A DNA stretch of 64,000 nt from Stagonosporopsis chrysanthemi (GCA_022560025.1 JAFISE010000017.1:124001-188000), one strand, 5' to 3'; shown: positions 32,953-44,092, counted from the first letter of the stretch. The notes: generated by a model from the sequence alone, not told the origin. Program-made: numbers and translations.

Positions 32953-34305
32953 CTAATGCACACTGCCGCCGTAGTACACCTTTCGTACGTCGACCAGCTT
33001 CTTCCCCCTTGCGCGCGCAATCTCGTCTGGCAGCTTCTGCTCCGTCAGTGCCTCCCATGTCGCCTTGATGACGTTCATCTTGTTTCGCGAGCGCGGCGTT
33101 CTGGCCGCCAGGTCCTGCAGGCCGGCAGCGCGGGCCATTTCGAAAATCAGGTGCTGGGTGCGGAGACCGAAGCCTGCGGGTCGTTAGTACATACATAGCC
33201 GCAGATGTATGTGAATTTGGTGGGGGGGGTACTGCCTACCTGGCGGCCGAGCAAAGAGCTGCACCTTGGTGGCGCCGACCTTCTTCTCCAGATTGCCAAA
33301 TGTCGTCCTGTTCTCGTAGCGCGGCACAGGCCTCATATTTCTGATGGCAGACATGATGCTCTGCTTCCGCCCTTCGTCGGGCTCCACACTCTTGCCCTCG
33401 CCCACGCCGAGCAGGCCATCCTGGTTGCCGGCAATGGTCAGGTAGTACTGGCTCCTGATCTTTCCCATGCGCGTCTGGTTGGTGACGCCGTGGGACACGA
33501 GCGTCTTGGTGCGGACCTTCTTCAGCTGGTCTTTGCTCCAGCCCATGTACTGGAGCAGGTTCTTCTCGCGCGGGTCCTCCTCCTGCTGCGTGCTGATGAT
33601 GCGGGTCTGACGGGCCATGCGGTTCTCGAGGCGCGGCAGGTCGGGGTAGATGATGGAGTGGCGCGGGTCGGCGAGCGATTCCAGCGCGGCCGGGTTGTTG
33701 CTGGTGTACGACGCGCGCGGGTCGAGCGCGGCCTGCGTGATGGCGGCTTCCGTGGCATCCTTCAGCTTCTGCTCCTGCACAGGGTCCAGCTGGCCCTCGG
33801 GCATGCCGTCAGGGTACAGCTTGGCAAGCTGCTCGGTTGCAATGCGGGCGATGTTGGCGTCGCGCTCGTACTCGTTGGCCTCGCGAAACGTCAGCTTGCC
33901 GGGGATGGCGCTGGCATCCAGCTTCTCCGGGTGGTCGGTCACGGGGTCGACCCCGGCCATGTCGTCCTCGTAGGGCAGTTGCCATGCGTCCGTCCGCCGC
34001 GCGCCCTGCGTGTAGAGGTCGCGCGGGTCAATGGCCGTCTCGGCGGCCTTGATGGCGGCAATCTGCGCGGGCGTGTACTGCTTCTCCAGCAGGCTGACCT
34101 CGGACGTGTCGTACTGTGGATATGCGGCCTCGGCCAGCTCGTTCAGCTGCTTCAGGTCGTCCTGCTTGAGTGAGGCGTAGTGCGGCCGCCGCTTGCGGGC
34201 TGCTCGCGGCGCAGACGAGTGGAAGGAGCGCTGCGGCGTCGGCTTGGGGAGGGCGCTCGCCGTCGCTTTCGCGAAGAGGCATCGCGCAGGCCGGCAGACG
34301 CTCAT
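32953..34305 (-). CDS. MRPS5: mitochondrial small ribosomal subunit protein uS5m
   Basis: Two exons, complement(32953..33173, 33240..34305), 428 aa; the 66-nt intron (GTAGGC...CGCAG) carries a TACTAAC branch point and a run of nine pyrimidines. It starts MSVCRPARCLFAKATASALP, an Arg/Ala-rich presequence ending near FHSSAPRAARKRRP. The S5 double-stranded RNA-binding region is at about residues 260-350 (TLVSHGVTNQTRMGKIRSQY, YLTIAGNQDGLLGVGEGKS) and the C-terminal S5 domain spans the splice (VQLFARPPGFGLRTQHLIFE, MARAAGLQDLAARTPRSRNK). The long N-terminal extension (~230 residues) is usual for fungal mitochondrial S5. It is convergent with DAD3 and divergent from TRM2 across 239 bp. Confidence 0.93.
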
Positions 34306-34544
34306 TGTGCTGGCAGCCGTCCCGGTCGAGGCCAATTGGGCGGGTGCGAGGAGGGCGGGGAGGGCAGGGGGGCGAGGACGGGACTCGTGCGGGCTGCGGT
34401 GCTGCCAGCCCTCGCTGGTGAAGTTCGAACTCCGCTGCGAAATAAATGGCTGACTCAGCCGCGTCTCCACCGCTAGCCAATCGCCGCCATGCCCTTCTGA
34501 GTGACTAACTGGAACTTTTTTGTGAGAGACCCGTGAGACTCTGC

Positions 34545-36314
34545 ATGTTCGCCCAGGCTCTGACACGACCGCTGCGGACGCTTTGGACTAGCCGGGCTCT
34601 CTACCACACCGCACGCTACAGAATGGCTTCATCTGCCGACAACGTAGCACCCATCGAGAGCAATGGTGCAAAGAGGCAGTTCGAGACGCCCTTGAGGAGT
34701 GAGGAAGAGTCACGGGGCAGCTACAGGTTCAAGAACAAGAGGATGAAGAATGGGCATGCTGTGGGCAGCAAGATTCTGAAAACGAATGGCAGCACCGAGG
34801 AGGTTCTGTTGGAAGATGTCACCGCGCTGATCAAGAAGTTCAACTTAGAAAGAGACGGGAAAGATGTTTCGACAAAGCTCCCAGAGAAGCTCAGCGAGAT
34901 CGAAGTGACGATCAAGGAACTCTCTTCTACGGGAGACGGTCTCGGATTCCAGGAAGGTTCCGACTCAGATCAAGTGTACGCTGTGCCATTCACAGCACCC
35001 GGCGACACCGTTACTGCCAAGATCTTCAAGCACTTTGAGAAGGAGAAGTACTCCATGGCCGATTTTGTCAAAGTCAGCAAGCCGTCACCGCACCGCGACG
35101 ACTCACTCGTCAGGTGCCCATACTTTTCTAAATGTTCAGGGTGCCAGTTTCAGATGCTCCCCTACGACTACCAACTCCAGCATAAGAAGTCTATTGTCGA
35201 GCGCGCGTACAAGAACTTCTCCAACCTCTCACCCGAGCTCATCCCTACCATCGGTGACACGATTGGCTCACCCTTGCAATATGGATACCGCACCAAGCTC
35301 ACGCCTCACTTTGACGGGCCCCCGGACTCACGGCGCAGCGATGGCCGTAACGGGATCAAGCGCATGTTTAAAGACGTGCCCAGCATTGGTTTCATGAAGA
35401 AGGGAACACGCATTACCATGGACATCGAAGACTGTCCCATTGGCACTGAGGCCGTGCGAGCAGGCAACAGACGCGAACGGAATCGAGTTGTCGAGAAGCT
35501 CTCCTCTTACCACAAAGGTGCCACCATCCTCCTCCGTGAAAACACCCAGCGGATACCAAAAGACCAGTACGACCCGACAGTTGAAAAAGAAGACGCAGAT
35601 GCAGTGGATGAAGACCGAAGCACACACATTCATCGCAAAACCTGTGTCACGGATCCTAACGCGCGAACAACCGAATACATTGACGACTTCCAGTTCATCA
35701 ATCCGGCAGGATCCTTCTTCCAAAACAACAATTCTATCCTACCTCCCTTCACACAATACATTCGCGAGCACATCCTGCCCAAGAACCCTGACCACAAGAT
35801 CCGCTACCTCATCGACGCATACTCTGGCTCCGGACTGTTCACTATCACACTGAGCTCCCTGTTCAAGAGCAGCCTGGGCATAGACGTGAGTTCCTCGAGC
35901 ATCAAGTCTGCGACCGAGAACGCAGAAATCAACGGACTGACACCCGACCGCGCGCGCTTCATTGCTGCTGATGCGAGCAAATTGTTCGCGTCCATCACCT
36001 CGCCCGCCGACGAGACGGTCGTCATGCTCGACCCGCCACGGAAGGGGTGCGATGAGTCTTTCCTGCGCCAGCTGGTGCAGTACGGGCCCGCTAGGGTGGT
36101 GTATGTGAGCTGCAATGTGCATACGCAGGCACGAGATATTGGCGTGCTGGTCGGAGGTATGAAGGGTGTCGATGGTGGGTGTGGGACAGGAGAGGGGTGT
36201 TACGAGCTGGAATCACTCCGGGGTTTCGATTTCTTTCCACAGACAGGGCATGTCGAGGGCGTTGCTGTGCTGAAGAGGAAGGAGTCGAAGGTGGCGGAAG
36301 AGAAGACAGAATAG
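34545..36314 (+). CDS. TRM2: tRNA (uracil-5-)-methyltransferase Trm2
   Basis: Single exon, 589 aa from the ATG at 34545. It makes 5-methyluridine at position 54 of the tRNA T-loop using S-adenosylmethionine. Seen in order: a TRAM-like beta domain (~125-180); a CPYFSKCSGCQF cysteine cluster (~190); the SAM-binding motif YLIDAYSGSGLFTITLSSLF; VVMLDPPRKGCDESFLRQL; and VVYVSCNVHTQARDIG with the catalytic Cys. The N-terminus MFAQALTRPLRTLWTSRALY is basic and hydroxylated, like a mitochondrial presequence, and an in-frame ATG at 34623 begins MASSADNVAPIES, so two isoforms are possible. Convergent with ARP3. Confidence 0.93.
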   Translation: MFAQALTRPLRTLWTSRALYHTARYRMASSADNVAPIESNGAKRQFETPLRSEEESRGSYRFKNKRMKNGHAVGSKILKTNGSTEEVLLEDVTALIKKFNLERDGKDVSTKLPEKLSEIEVTIKELSSTGDGLGFQEGSDSDQVYAVPFTAPGDTVTAKIFKHFEKEKYSMADFVKVSKPSPHRDDSLVRCPYFSKCSGCQFQMLPYDYQLQHKKSIVERAYKNFSNLSPELIPTIGDTIGSPLQYGYRTKLTPHFDGPPDSRRSDGRNGIKRMFKDVPSIGFMKKGTRITMDIEDCPIGTEAVRAGNRRERNRVVEKLSSYHKGATILLRENTQRIPKDQYDPTVEKEDADAVDEDRSTHIHRKTCVTDPNARTTEYIDDFQFINPAGSFFQNNNSILPPFTQYIREHILPKNPDHKIRYLIDAYSGSGLFTITLSSLFKSSLGIDVSSSSIKSATENAEINGLTPDRARFIAADASKLFASITSPADETVVMLDPPRKGCDESFLRQLVQYGPARVVYVSCNVHTQARDIGVLVGGMKGVDGGCGTGEGCYELESLRGFDFFPQTGHVEGVAVLKRKESKVAEEKTE

Positions 36315-36542
36315 GGTGGTGTCATCTACATAATCTATCCGTGATCTGTCCGGATGGGCACTTCTCAATCTCGCATGGCTGGCGAACATTATATTCCTAG
36401 TTTGACACGGTCTGTGTGACGTCACCTAGTCACCGTTATAACAGCAAATCCGTCTGAACGTGTTGATTCTCATGTTTTGCGCTATGATCTTGTCCGTGCC
36501 TGCTGAACATATCCACTGTGCTACACCTCCGCTCAAAGACGT

Positions 36543-38077
36543 CTAGGTGCTACCCGGCCCACCCAACAGCGCAAATCGTCGGACAATGCTAGGGCCAATC
36601 TCATCATACTCAGCCTTGGTGTGGCAGTAACTCCTGAACTCAGGCGTCTGACCAAGGAGAGATCCACCAAACCATGGGCCGTGTCTTTGCCTCTTGTGTG
36701 TAATGACCTGTACCTCCAAACCGCCGCTCTTAGCACCTCCGCTGCGTGCCTCCGAAGCCTTGATGCGGTCGTCTACCAAATGCCTGATGTCGCGCTGCAG
36801 GCGGCGGCCAAAGTCCTTGTACAGTGTCGAACCACCAGACAGCACAATGTTCTTGTACAAGCCTCTTCGTACATCGATGGGTGAGGTCTGGATGACGTTG
36901 TCGACGATGGTTGGGAGAGGAGTGAGGAAATCCGACGAGTAGATCTCGGGGTTGAAGAAGATCTCAGGAGCAAGGAAGCGTTCATAACCGACATCGACTG
37001 TGGTCGTTTTTCCGTTCGCGTATGTGACAGTGTGCTGCTTGAACCTGTCGTCCGATTCACGGTCGTAGCGTGCGAACTCCTTGACAATGTCCGGGCAAAC
37101 GTAGCAGTACTCTTCCTTAATGCGCTCGGCCGTCGCAAGGGACGAGTCTGCCTCGCCGCGCTCTCGGAGCAGCGATTGAACGAATTGAGTGATATCGCGA
37201 CCGGCGATTGGCACACTCTTGATTGAAGAGCCAATAACGTAGCCTTCGGCGACAGGAATAACGTGGGTGACGCCGGCACCAGAATCGATGACAGTACCAG
37301 TGAGCGAGCGGTCCTGCACCTTGGAGCTGGTCCAGGAGGCAGCGAGGGCGAGCACAGCTTGCACAGCGATGTACAAACCAGCGACGTTGAATGACTCGAA
37401 CATGATTTCGGCGGTGGCTTCGCGGTTCTCCGGGGGGTTCAATGGCTACATTGAGTCAGTTCGGTCCCGCTGTACTTTACGGTGGACGGGCTTACAGGCT
37501 CAGTCAAGAGGAAGTGGTGGTCCTCAGGCTCGACACGCAGGTACTTGAATATCGAGTTGGACCAGAAGCGTTCCATAAGGTCCTGCAGCATGTGAGCATC
37601 CCATCTTAATCGGCTCTTGCTGCCATGCATACCCAGTTGTCAATCTGCCCGTGACGGATTGGATAATTGATGCCATAACCAGAGCCCCCTGCAGCCGAGA
37701 GAGCTTCGTCGCCAATGAAGAAGTCCAGATCCTCGGTGCCTCGCTTCCCAGACAGATGGCCGCTGGGGCCAGCGCCGCCGGTCAAAAATGAGGGCTTGTT
37801 CGCAACTGCTGGGCGGCCAGAGCCGGAGCTGCCGCCGCCGCCTGTTGGGCCACGCGTGGCTATGGCGGTAGGGAAGACGAACGAGGGGGAGTCGTTGCCG
37901 GCGAAACCTGGAGCACGCTGTTACTATGGAGGGCGTCAGGCATTGAAGGCGTGTCTTATACCGAGCTTCGAGTATCCCGTACCGCTGCAGGCGTGCGTCA
38001 GTACTCAATCGCAATGCAAAGGCCAGGCAGCTGGGAGCTTACTTGTCCATGACAACGGCAGGGGTTTGGGACGCCAT
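36543..38077 (-). CDS. ARP3: actin-related protein 3 (Arp2/3 complex)
   Basis: Five exons: 38077..38043, 37984..37962, 37907..37633, 37582..37496 and 37445..36543, 440 aa. It starts MASQTPAVVMDNGTGYSKLG, with phosphate loop 1, then FAGNDSPSFVFPTAIATR. An Arp3-specific insert around residues 40-70 (Gly/Ser-rich here) precedes DLDFFIGDEAL. The body has GYGINYPIRHGQIDNW, PPLNPPENREATAEIMFESF, the second phosphate loop TGTVIDSGAGVTHVIPVAEG, and NIVLSGGSTLYKDFGRRLQR. With Arp2 it forms the nucleating dimer for branched actin filaments at endocytic patches. Exon 2 is only 23 nt. Splicing is fully phase-consistent. Confidence 0.95.
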
Positions 38078-38890
38078 CGTGGATGATGTAGGAAGTAGGC
38101 GCGCGCGCTCAAGTGGTCGAGAAGGGAGGGCCCGCTGGCAATAGGTCGTGGGCGCAGAGAGGGCGCGGCGGCGTGTACGTCGGTGGTCGGTATGGGATGG
38201 CGCTGCTGCTCCGACATGCACGACGTGCCAAGGTAACGTGATGGTGGGGAAGCTCCGCAGCTTGCTGGTGAGCTTGAGCCTGCCCTGCACCTTTCAACAC
38301 ATCAAGGCGAAGGCGAAGGCGAGCCTGCAATGTGCGCTGCTTGCTTGTGCTGTGGACAAGCTGTTGCAAGCTGACCTTTGGCCGCCACATGGCCTGAGTA
38401 GCCCACAGGGAAGGAGCTACTGTTTGCACCGCCAACGCGGCCTTGCTGTTGATCTCTCTCAGGCTCTCACTAACCACCACGCTCGTGCACCCCATCCGTT
38501 CACTACCACGCTGTCCACCAGTCGAGTCTTTCCCCAACGCGGGCACAGCATTCATTCATTTCCATTCTTCTCTCTCCTTCTGCTCTCACGTGCTGTCCGT
38601 CTTTCGCCTCCCTACAGATTCTCAACTTCGACCTAGTATTGCTTCTCATGAGCACTTAACTGCCGTACTCACGACAGCACGACCAACAAGCTCATTCGCA
38701 GGCCGCCAGGACTTCGGTGAAGGCTTACCCAGGCTTTTGTATTACCCATCAAACCAACCAGTGATACCCCATACACCGCCACTCCATCACCCATCCGGAT
38801 CTCCACGAAACCTTCTGCGTACAGCTACTTCGACGAAATCTGGGTCCGCGATTTCGGTACCTGCGTCGACACTTCCTTTTCTCCAGGGAA
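38078..38890. other. divergent region between ARP3 and taspase
   Basis: About 810 bp shared by the ARP3 and taspase promoters; CT-rich on the taspase side (38,550-38,640). No separate gene seen. Confidence 0.45.
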
Positions 38891-40875
38891 ATGTCGACTC
38901 CTACTCGTCACTATGATGGCGTCCATCATAACGAGCAATTCGCACAAAAAGCAACGCGTAGCCCGCCGTTTGCTGATGAAGTGTGCGCAATATACGTCCA
39001 TGCTGGTGCTGGCTATCACAGTCATCAGAACGAGAGGATACATCTTGAAGCGTGCAACGAGTATGTGGCTTCAGTGGTGACCTTCGCCTGTGCCATTGGC
39101 AACATTGACTGACACGATGCAGTGCTGCTGCAATAGGCATGTGTATCATGAAGAACGGCGGATCAGCGGTAGATGCAGTGGAAGCTGCTATAAAATTGCT
39201 CGAAGATCGAGAGATTACCAACGCTGGTTACGGAAGCAACCTCGCCATGGACGGAGTGGTAGAATGTGATGCGTCAATCGTAGATCACTTTGGTCGTAGC
39301 GGCGCTGTAGGCGCTGTAGCTCGTACGTCCAATTGAGTGTCTAGTGGCTGCATACTGACAGCCCCAGAAATCAAGAATCCCATCTCACTGGCACGTATGC
39401 TCTACGAGCATACCAGCAAACCACTGACCCTACGCCGAGTCCCACCAAATCTTCTGTGCGCCCAGGGAGCGACTGAGTTTGCGGCTGAGCTAGGCATGCC
39501 CATACTCCCTCATGATATGCTTGTGTCCCCGGCTGCGAAGGAACGTTGGCTCCGATGGAGAGCTGATCTCAAGAATGCTGAACGAAAGGCAAGGAAGTCT
39601 GGCCAATACCCATCCTGCTACCGACTACGAGCCGATGTCGCGCCTGAGGATGAGGCCGAGCAAAACCAGATTCGACAAAGGCACACGAGGAACTTGCTTC
39701 AAGATTGTACTTCTCTGTTGCAGTTGCCCTCCTCGGAGTCATCGGACGAGTCGCTCTATTGCTCGACCGAGAACACTTTCAACATTACTTCTGAGCCCGT
39801 AGCCCCTGCTCGACTCTCCTCGAGTCCAAGGACTAGCAACGAACGCGTTTCAACTTCTGTCACGTCGGCCCCGTCGCCTGTGCTTAGAGATTCTGGTCCG
39901 CCGTCGATTGCGTTGTCTTCGCGTAACGCTTTTATCAACAGCACACAGAAAGTGCCCACACTTGGTCAATTCAGGACGTCCCGAACCAGCACATCTGTGC
40001 AAATGAACGAAGACAACGAGATGACGGACGCGACTCGTTCGTCCACGAATAGTCCTACGACACTCAACGCTTGGGGCGACGGTTCAGGTGAAGAACTTGC
40101 AACGACTCCAGCCAGGGCCATGGGCAATGACCTACTCAACCTTCTCTCGGGTGAAAACGCATCTGCACAAATCAATCACATATCAGACGATGTACAGCGA
40201 CGAGTTCCCCAAGATTCTGATCCAGAAGAGCCAATGTCCAAGGCACCGTCGTCAGATGCGGAGCGACCCGATCATGTCACAGATACCGTTGGTGCCATTG
40301 CTATAGACAGCTGGGGCCGTATCGCCTGCGGTGCATCATCTGGAGGTATTGGTATGAAATACCGCGGTCGAATGGGCCCTGCAGCTCTCGTCGGCGTGGG
40401 CGCGGCCGTAGTCCCTCTCGATCCTGACGACAGTGAACAGGCCTCTGTTGCGACAGTGACCAGCGGCACAGGCGAGCACATGGCAACGACTATGGCAGCA
40501 ACGACGTGTGCGGAGCGATTGTATCAAAGCGTAAGGAAGCAAAAAGGCGGAGAATACGCCGAAGTAACAGAGGATGAGGCGCTCAGAGCAATGATCGAGC
40601 ACGAGTTCATGGGTCACCCTAGCGTCAAGCACAGCAATTCGGCCGGCGCCATTGGTATCCTAGGTGTGAAGAAGACGCGTACTGGTATTATGCTCTTTTA
40701 CGGCCACAACACAGATTCCTTTGCGCTTGCTTCGATGTCATCAGATGATGACGTGCCGAAGTGCACCATGTCCCGCAGCAACGGCAATGGACAGATTGCT
40801 CAAGGTGGTCGCATCATGTCATACAAGACTCGCAAGAGGGCTAAAACCATGCCACGTCCAAGACAAGTCGGATAG
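38891..40875 (+). CDS. threonine aspartase 1 (taspase-1), Ntn-hydrolase
   Basis: Three exons: 38891..39060, 39123..39322 and 39368..40875, 625 aa. The alpha part has IYVHAGAGYHSH, NGGSAVDAVEAAIKLLED, ITNAGYGSNLAMDG and GAVGAVAQIKNPISLARML, characteristic of the asparaginase-2/taspase family. The second intron is 45 nt; this acceptor was preferred over one 6 nt upstream because it restores the family spacing before IKNP. The nucleophile should be Thr430 in TDTVGAIAIDSWGR, where autocleavage would expose it. The beta part continues CGASSGGIGMKYRGRMG and TVTSGTGEHMATTMAA. About 190 extra Ser/Thr-rich residues lie between the conserved alpha core and the cleavage site. Human taspase-1 cleaves MLL and TFIIA; the fungal substrate is unknown. 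Confidence 0.9.
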
Positions 40876-41481
40876 CTCATCATCTGCGCATGTTACCTGA
40901 TGCGTCCTGAACATAAGCTACAAAACGATTCTGCTTGATACTATGGCCCTGCTCCCCCTCTACGATCTTCGATGGCTTTGTCAGGACGATGATATACAAC
41001 AAGTCTCTAACCTTTTAAGCTCTATACCCTACGCACGGCGTCGTGCTCCGCCGTTTGTCACATACCAGTTCAAGACTGCAGCTTGCTCAGATGCTGCGCT
41101 CATTTACGACAAACCTCCAACCTCGAGCCTCCTTGATAGAATATAAGCCAATGAAAATACACTTAGTTACCTGTGTTTGGAACTTGTAATTGTTCGGGTG
41201 AGAGGGGTACTTTTACTAATCATTGTGATTGCGTCACCCCGCTCCACGCCCAGGGCGCCTCGTCTGATGCAGAATGGCGAGCTTCGACTACATAATTACA
41301 ACACCAAGCATTAGTAAACGTACATTTGGCCATAAATCAAAGACTATATAACGCATCGAGTTGTGTTCCCTCCAGCCTTCGGACATCCACCATCATTTCG
41401 ACTCCTCGTCATTCACGCCTGGCCCACATAGCTGACCATATCGCAACGACTTTGAACCCGGCCTGTCATACAGAACGCAGC
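40876..41481. other. intergenic between taspase and SDR genes
   Basis: About 600 bp between two plus-strand genes; short frames only, no gene supported. It contains the TATA element listed separately. Confidence 0.45.
41345..41351 (+). promoter_or_regulatory. TATA box of the SDR gene
   Basis: A TATATAA heptamer lies 131 nt upstream of the chosen SDR start codon at 41482, which suits a fungal TATA promoter. Confidence 0.5.
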
Positions 41482-42276
41482 ATGGCCTCCAAACTTATCG
41501 CTATCGTTGCTGGAGTCGGCTCTGGTACAGGTGCTTCAGTTGCGCGCAAGTTTGCAAAGACATACCCTGTGGTGCTTCTTGCACGCAAGCCAGAGAACTT
41601 CGAGTCGCTTGCTGAAGAGATCAACAAATCGGGTGGTAAAGCTATCGGCGTCTCAACGGACGTCTCTTCCCAGGACAGCCTGAAAAACGCAGTGAGCGCA
41701 ATCAAGAAAGAATTTGGCAACGATGTCGGCGCCGCGGCAGCTATCTTCAACGCCAGCGGTGGCTTCTTGCGCAAACCGTTTCTCGAGACTGATCCTTCTG
41801 TATTCGAACAGTCCCTCAATGTCTCTGCCATAGGTGGGATCCTCTTCTCACAGGCTTTTCTGCCCCTCCTACTCAAGGGCAAAGATCTCGGGGGTCAGCA
41901 CCCACCGACCCTGATCTTCACAGGCGCAACAGCAAGTGTCAAGAGCAGTGCTCAGCTTGCAAGCTTCTCCACAGGAAAATGGGCATTGAGGGCGCTGAGT
42001 CAGAGTTTGGCCAAAGAGTTTGGACCTCAGGGCGTTCATGTGGCGCATGCCATTATTGATGGTGTGATTGATATCCCCAGGACCAAAGAATGGTTGAAGG
42101 ATTTGGGACCCGAGGCCAAGTTGAGCGCTGATGGCGTGAGTGATATAGCAAGACTTGAAGAGGCAGCAAGCTAATGACAATGACAGATCGCGCACGACTA
42201 TTGGCACTTGCACACGCAGCCGGTGACGAACTTCACATGGGAACTGGACACAAGGCCCGCGATTGAGAAGTGGTGA
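41482..42276 (+). CDS. short-chain dehydrogenase/reductase lacking the catalytic Tyr
   Basis: Two exons, 41482..42135 and 42187..42276 (51-nt intron GTGAGT...TGACAG), 247 aa. The Rossmann fold opens with IAIVAGVGSGTGASVARKFA (GxxxGxG nucleotide loop). Then come STDVSSQDS, IFNASGGF (the NAG-type motif) and LIFTGATASVKSS. At the catalytic position the sequence is ASFSTGKWALRALSQSLAKE: Lys is present but Phe replaces the usual Tyr of YxxxK. The C-terminus (GVHVAHAIIDGVIDIPRTKE, HDYWHLHTQPVTNFTWELDT) matches a known SDR subgroup, mostly bacterial, that shares this Phe. The substrate cannot be told. The spliced second exon supplies the last 30 residues. Confidence 0.92.
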
Positions 42277-42436
42277 GCGTGTTACTACATTAAAGATGTA
42301 GAGAACGAGCAAACTGATACGAAATTCAACAACAATGAGAGAACCTTTCTACTAGCTTGTTCGCTATGTTGGCCGTGATTTAAGATTTTGCTCTAACGTC
42401 GTAATTCATCTCGTCATGGAAGACTCGGTCCCTTAC

Positions 42437-43495
42437 TCAAGCTCTTCCTGCTCTGCCGACCTGGATCATTTCACCGGTCAATTTGTCGTCGCTTCGTAGC
42501 ACCGGCCAGCTTGTGCCATCTGCCTTGACGAGCGTCATCTCAAGCTTAGTGCCTAGGACCCTGAATTTACTCTCCTCCGGCTTGATGCTGGCGTACAATG
42601 GGAACTTGGTGTTGTACCGTTTGCTATCAGACGTGCGAAGATCGAGATTGACATGATCAGGCTGGAAATCGACAATTGCAGTTGCCTTGTCGATCTTCTT
42701 GAGATAAAGAGAAGCGGTGACGGTGGCTGCGGTCTGGTAGTAGTCATGTCTGTGAGGCTGTTAGTTCCGGGTTGCAGATTGTGTTGTGTAGGTTGGCCTA
42801 CCGAACCACGTCGACTTTCTCTTCCTCGCCATCCTTTTTCGCCTTTCCTACAAACAGATGCCTGTCTTTTGTTTTGCAGCCCTCCATGGTCATGAACTGG
42901 TCAAACTCCAACACCCTACGCTTACAGCAGCTGTACCCTTTGCTCCCCTCGTGGAATATGGGCACGCCAGGGTGGTGCACGCACTGCTCACCTTCCCTGT
43001 TTCCGCCCTTAAATGTCTCTCCGCAACCCTTCCTCCTGCAGGTCATGCCCTCCTTCAATGGCACGCTCGGGTCATCGTCTTCGGACTCAGGTGTTGGTGC
43101 TGGGGTCGTTGTGCGCGGTGTGGCCTGAGCAGCTGGTAGACGGGGCGCGGGAGCTGGCAGCGATTCTGACAGAGATCCAAGGTTGACCGAGGTACCATTG
43201 GGGACGTCAGGTGTCTCAACCTTCTCGGGCTCGGGCGTGTCGTCTACATCGGAGTGTTTTCCCTTTGTGCACGGCTCGATGGTAAGAAACTCGTCGAAAG
43301 TCAAAACGCGGGGCTTGCAGCATTTCCAGCCTGCAGAGACAGGTTAGTTTTGGACGTTCAGCGGTGCCTTCTTCCAGAGCTCGCACCTTTCTGCCCCTCG
43401 TGGAAGACGGGCGGGCCGGGATGGTAAATGCATTCCTCGTCCTCGCTCTCGTACGTTTTGCCGCAGCCTTTGTGGACGCACTTCTTCGCCGCCAT
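42437..43495 (-). CDS. CHORD and CS domain co-chaperone
   Basis: Three exons: 43495..43387, 43330..42802 and 42749..42437, 316 aa; introns of 56 and 52 nt. Two CHORD zinc-binding modules are visible: MAAKKCVHKGCGKTYES...WKCCKPRVLTFDEF (residues 6-62) and CRRKGCGETFKGG...YSCCKRRVLEFDQF (about 133-195). Each has the invariant Cys/His set and an HPG.P.FHEG core. A Pro/Ser/Thr-rich linker separates them. The CS (p23/Sgt1-like) domain runs from about residue 213: HDYYQTAATVTASLYLKKID, VLGTKLEMTLVKADGTSWPV. This is the layout of animal CHORDC1/melusin-type proteins that bind Hsp90; plant RAR1 has CHORDs without CS. Divergent from the glutaredoxin-like gene. Confidence 0.95.
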
Positions 43496-43731
43496 GATCA
43501 GGGAGTGTGATTGAGCGTCTAAGGAGCGTTATCACGGGTGCATCCGTTGCAGCATGTGTTGGTGGCTTCTCCAGATTTATGTTTGGGCTCGGAATATTCT
43601 GGAAGCAACGCCCGATGCGATGTCATACCCGCCTTATCGATAACGCACGGCGCGGCTTTCCACGTAGCAACAGCCTCGAATCAGCTGACTCTCTGAACGA
43701 CCACGGCCGTTGCTTGCTGCGCCAACCAGCC

Positions 43732-44092
43732 ATGTTGCGTGCTACGTCTCGTCTGCTCGACTGCCGGATTACTTTCTTCACACGCAGCCCTTGCGGCCTC
43801 TGCGACACTGCGAAAGCGGTGGTGCAGAACGTGAACAAGAAAAGACCGCTGCAGTATCAGGAGATCAATGTCATGGAGCCGGGTCAGGAGAAGTGGAGAG
43901 ATGTGTACGAGTTTGATACTCCGGTGGTAAGCCAGCATTGAAGTACCTTGACCATCGAGTACCTGAGTGGGCGTCTAGATCCACATCGACAAAGCAAGCG
44001 CCGCCGAAACGACAACTTCATCGCTGAAGCTTATGCACCGCTTTAAGGAGGAAGAGGTGACCGGATTGATGGATGAAGCAGAGCGAGCATAG
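43732..44092 (+). CDS. glutaredoxin-like small protein (YDR286C/C5orf63 type)
   Basis: Two exons, 43732..43926 and 43979..44092 (52-nt intron GTAAGC...TCTAG), 102 aa. It starts MLRATSRLLDCRITFFTRSP and has the thioredoxin-fold active site CGLC (TRSPCGLCDTAKAV), then PLQYQEINVMEP and, across the splice, EFDTPVIHID with the cis-Pro typical of the fold. The C-terminus is a helix (LKLMHRFKEEEVTGLMDEAE). It fits the DUF836 glutaredoxin-like family, whose biochemical role is poorly defined. The N-terminus is somewhat basic, so mitochondrial targeting is possible. The start codon was chosen because the protein then matches the usual ~100-residue length. Confidence 0.92.

Noticed and set aside
33205..34173. 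322-codon plus-strand frame
   Set aside because: Antisense shadow of the uS5m gene, rich in Val, Leu, Gly and Arg.
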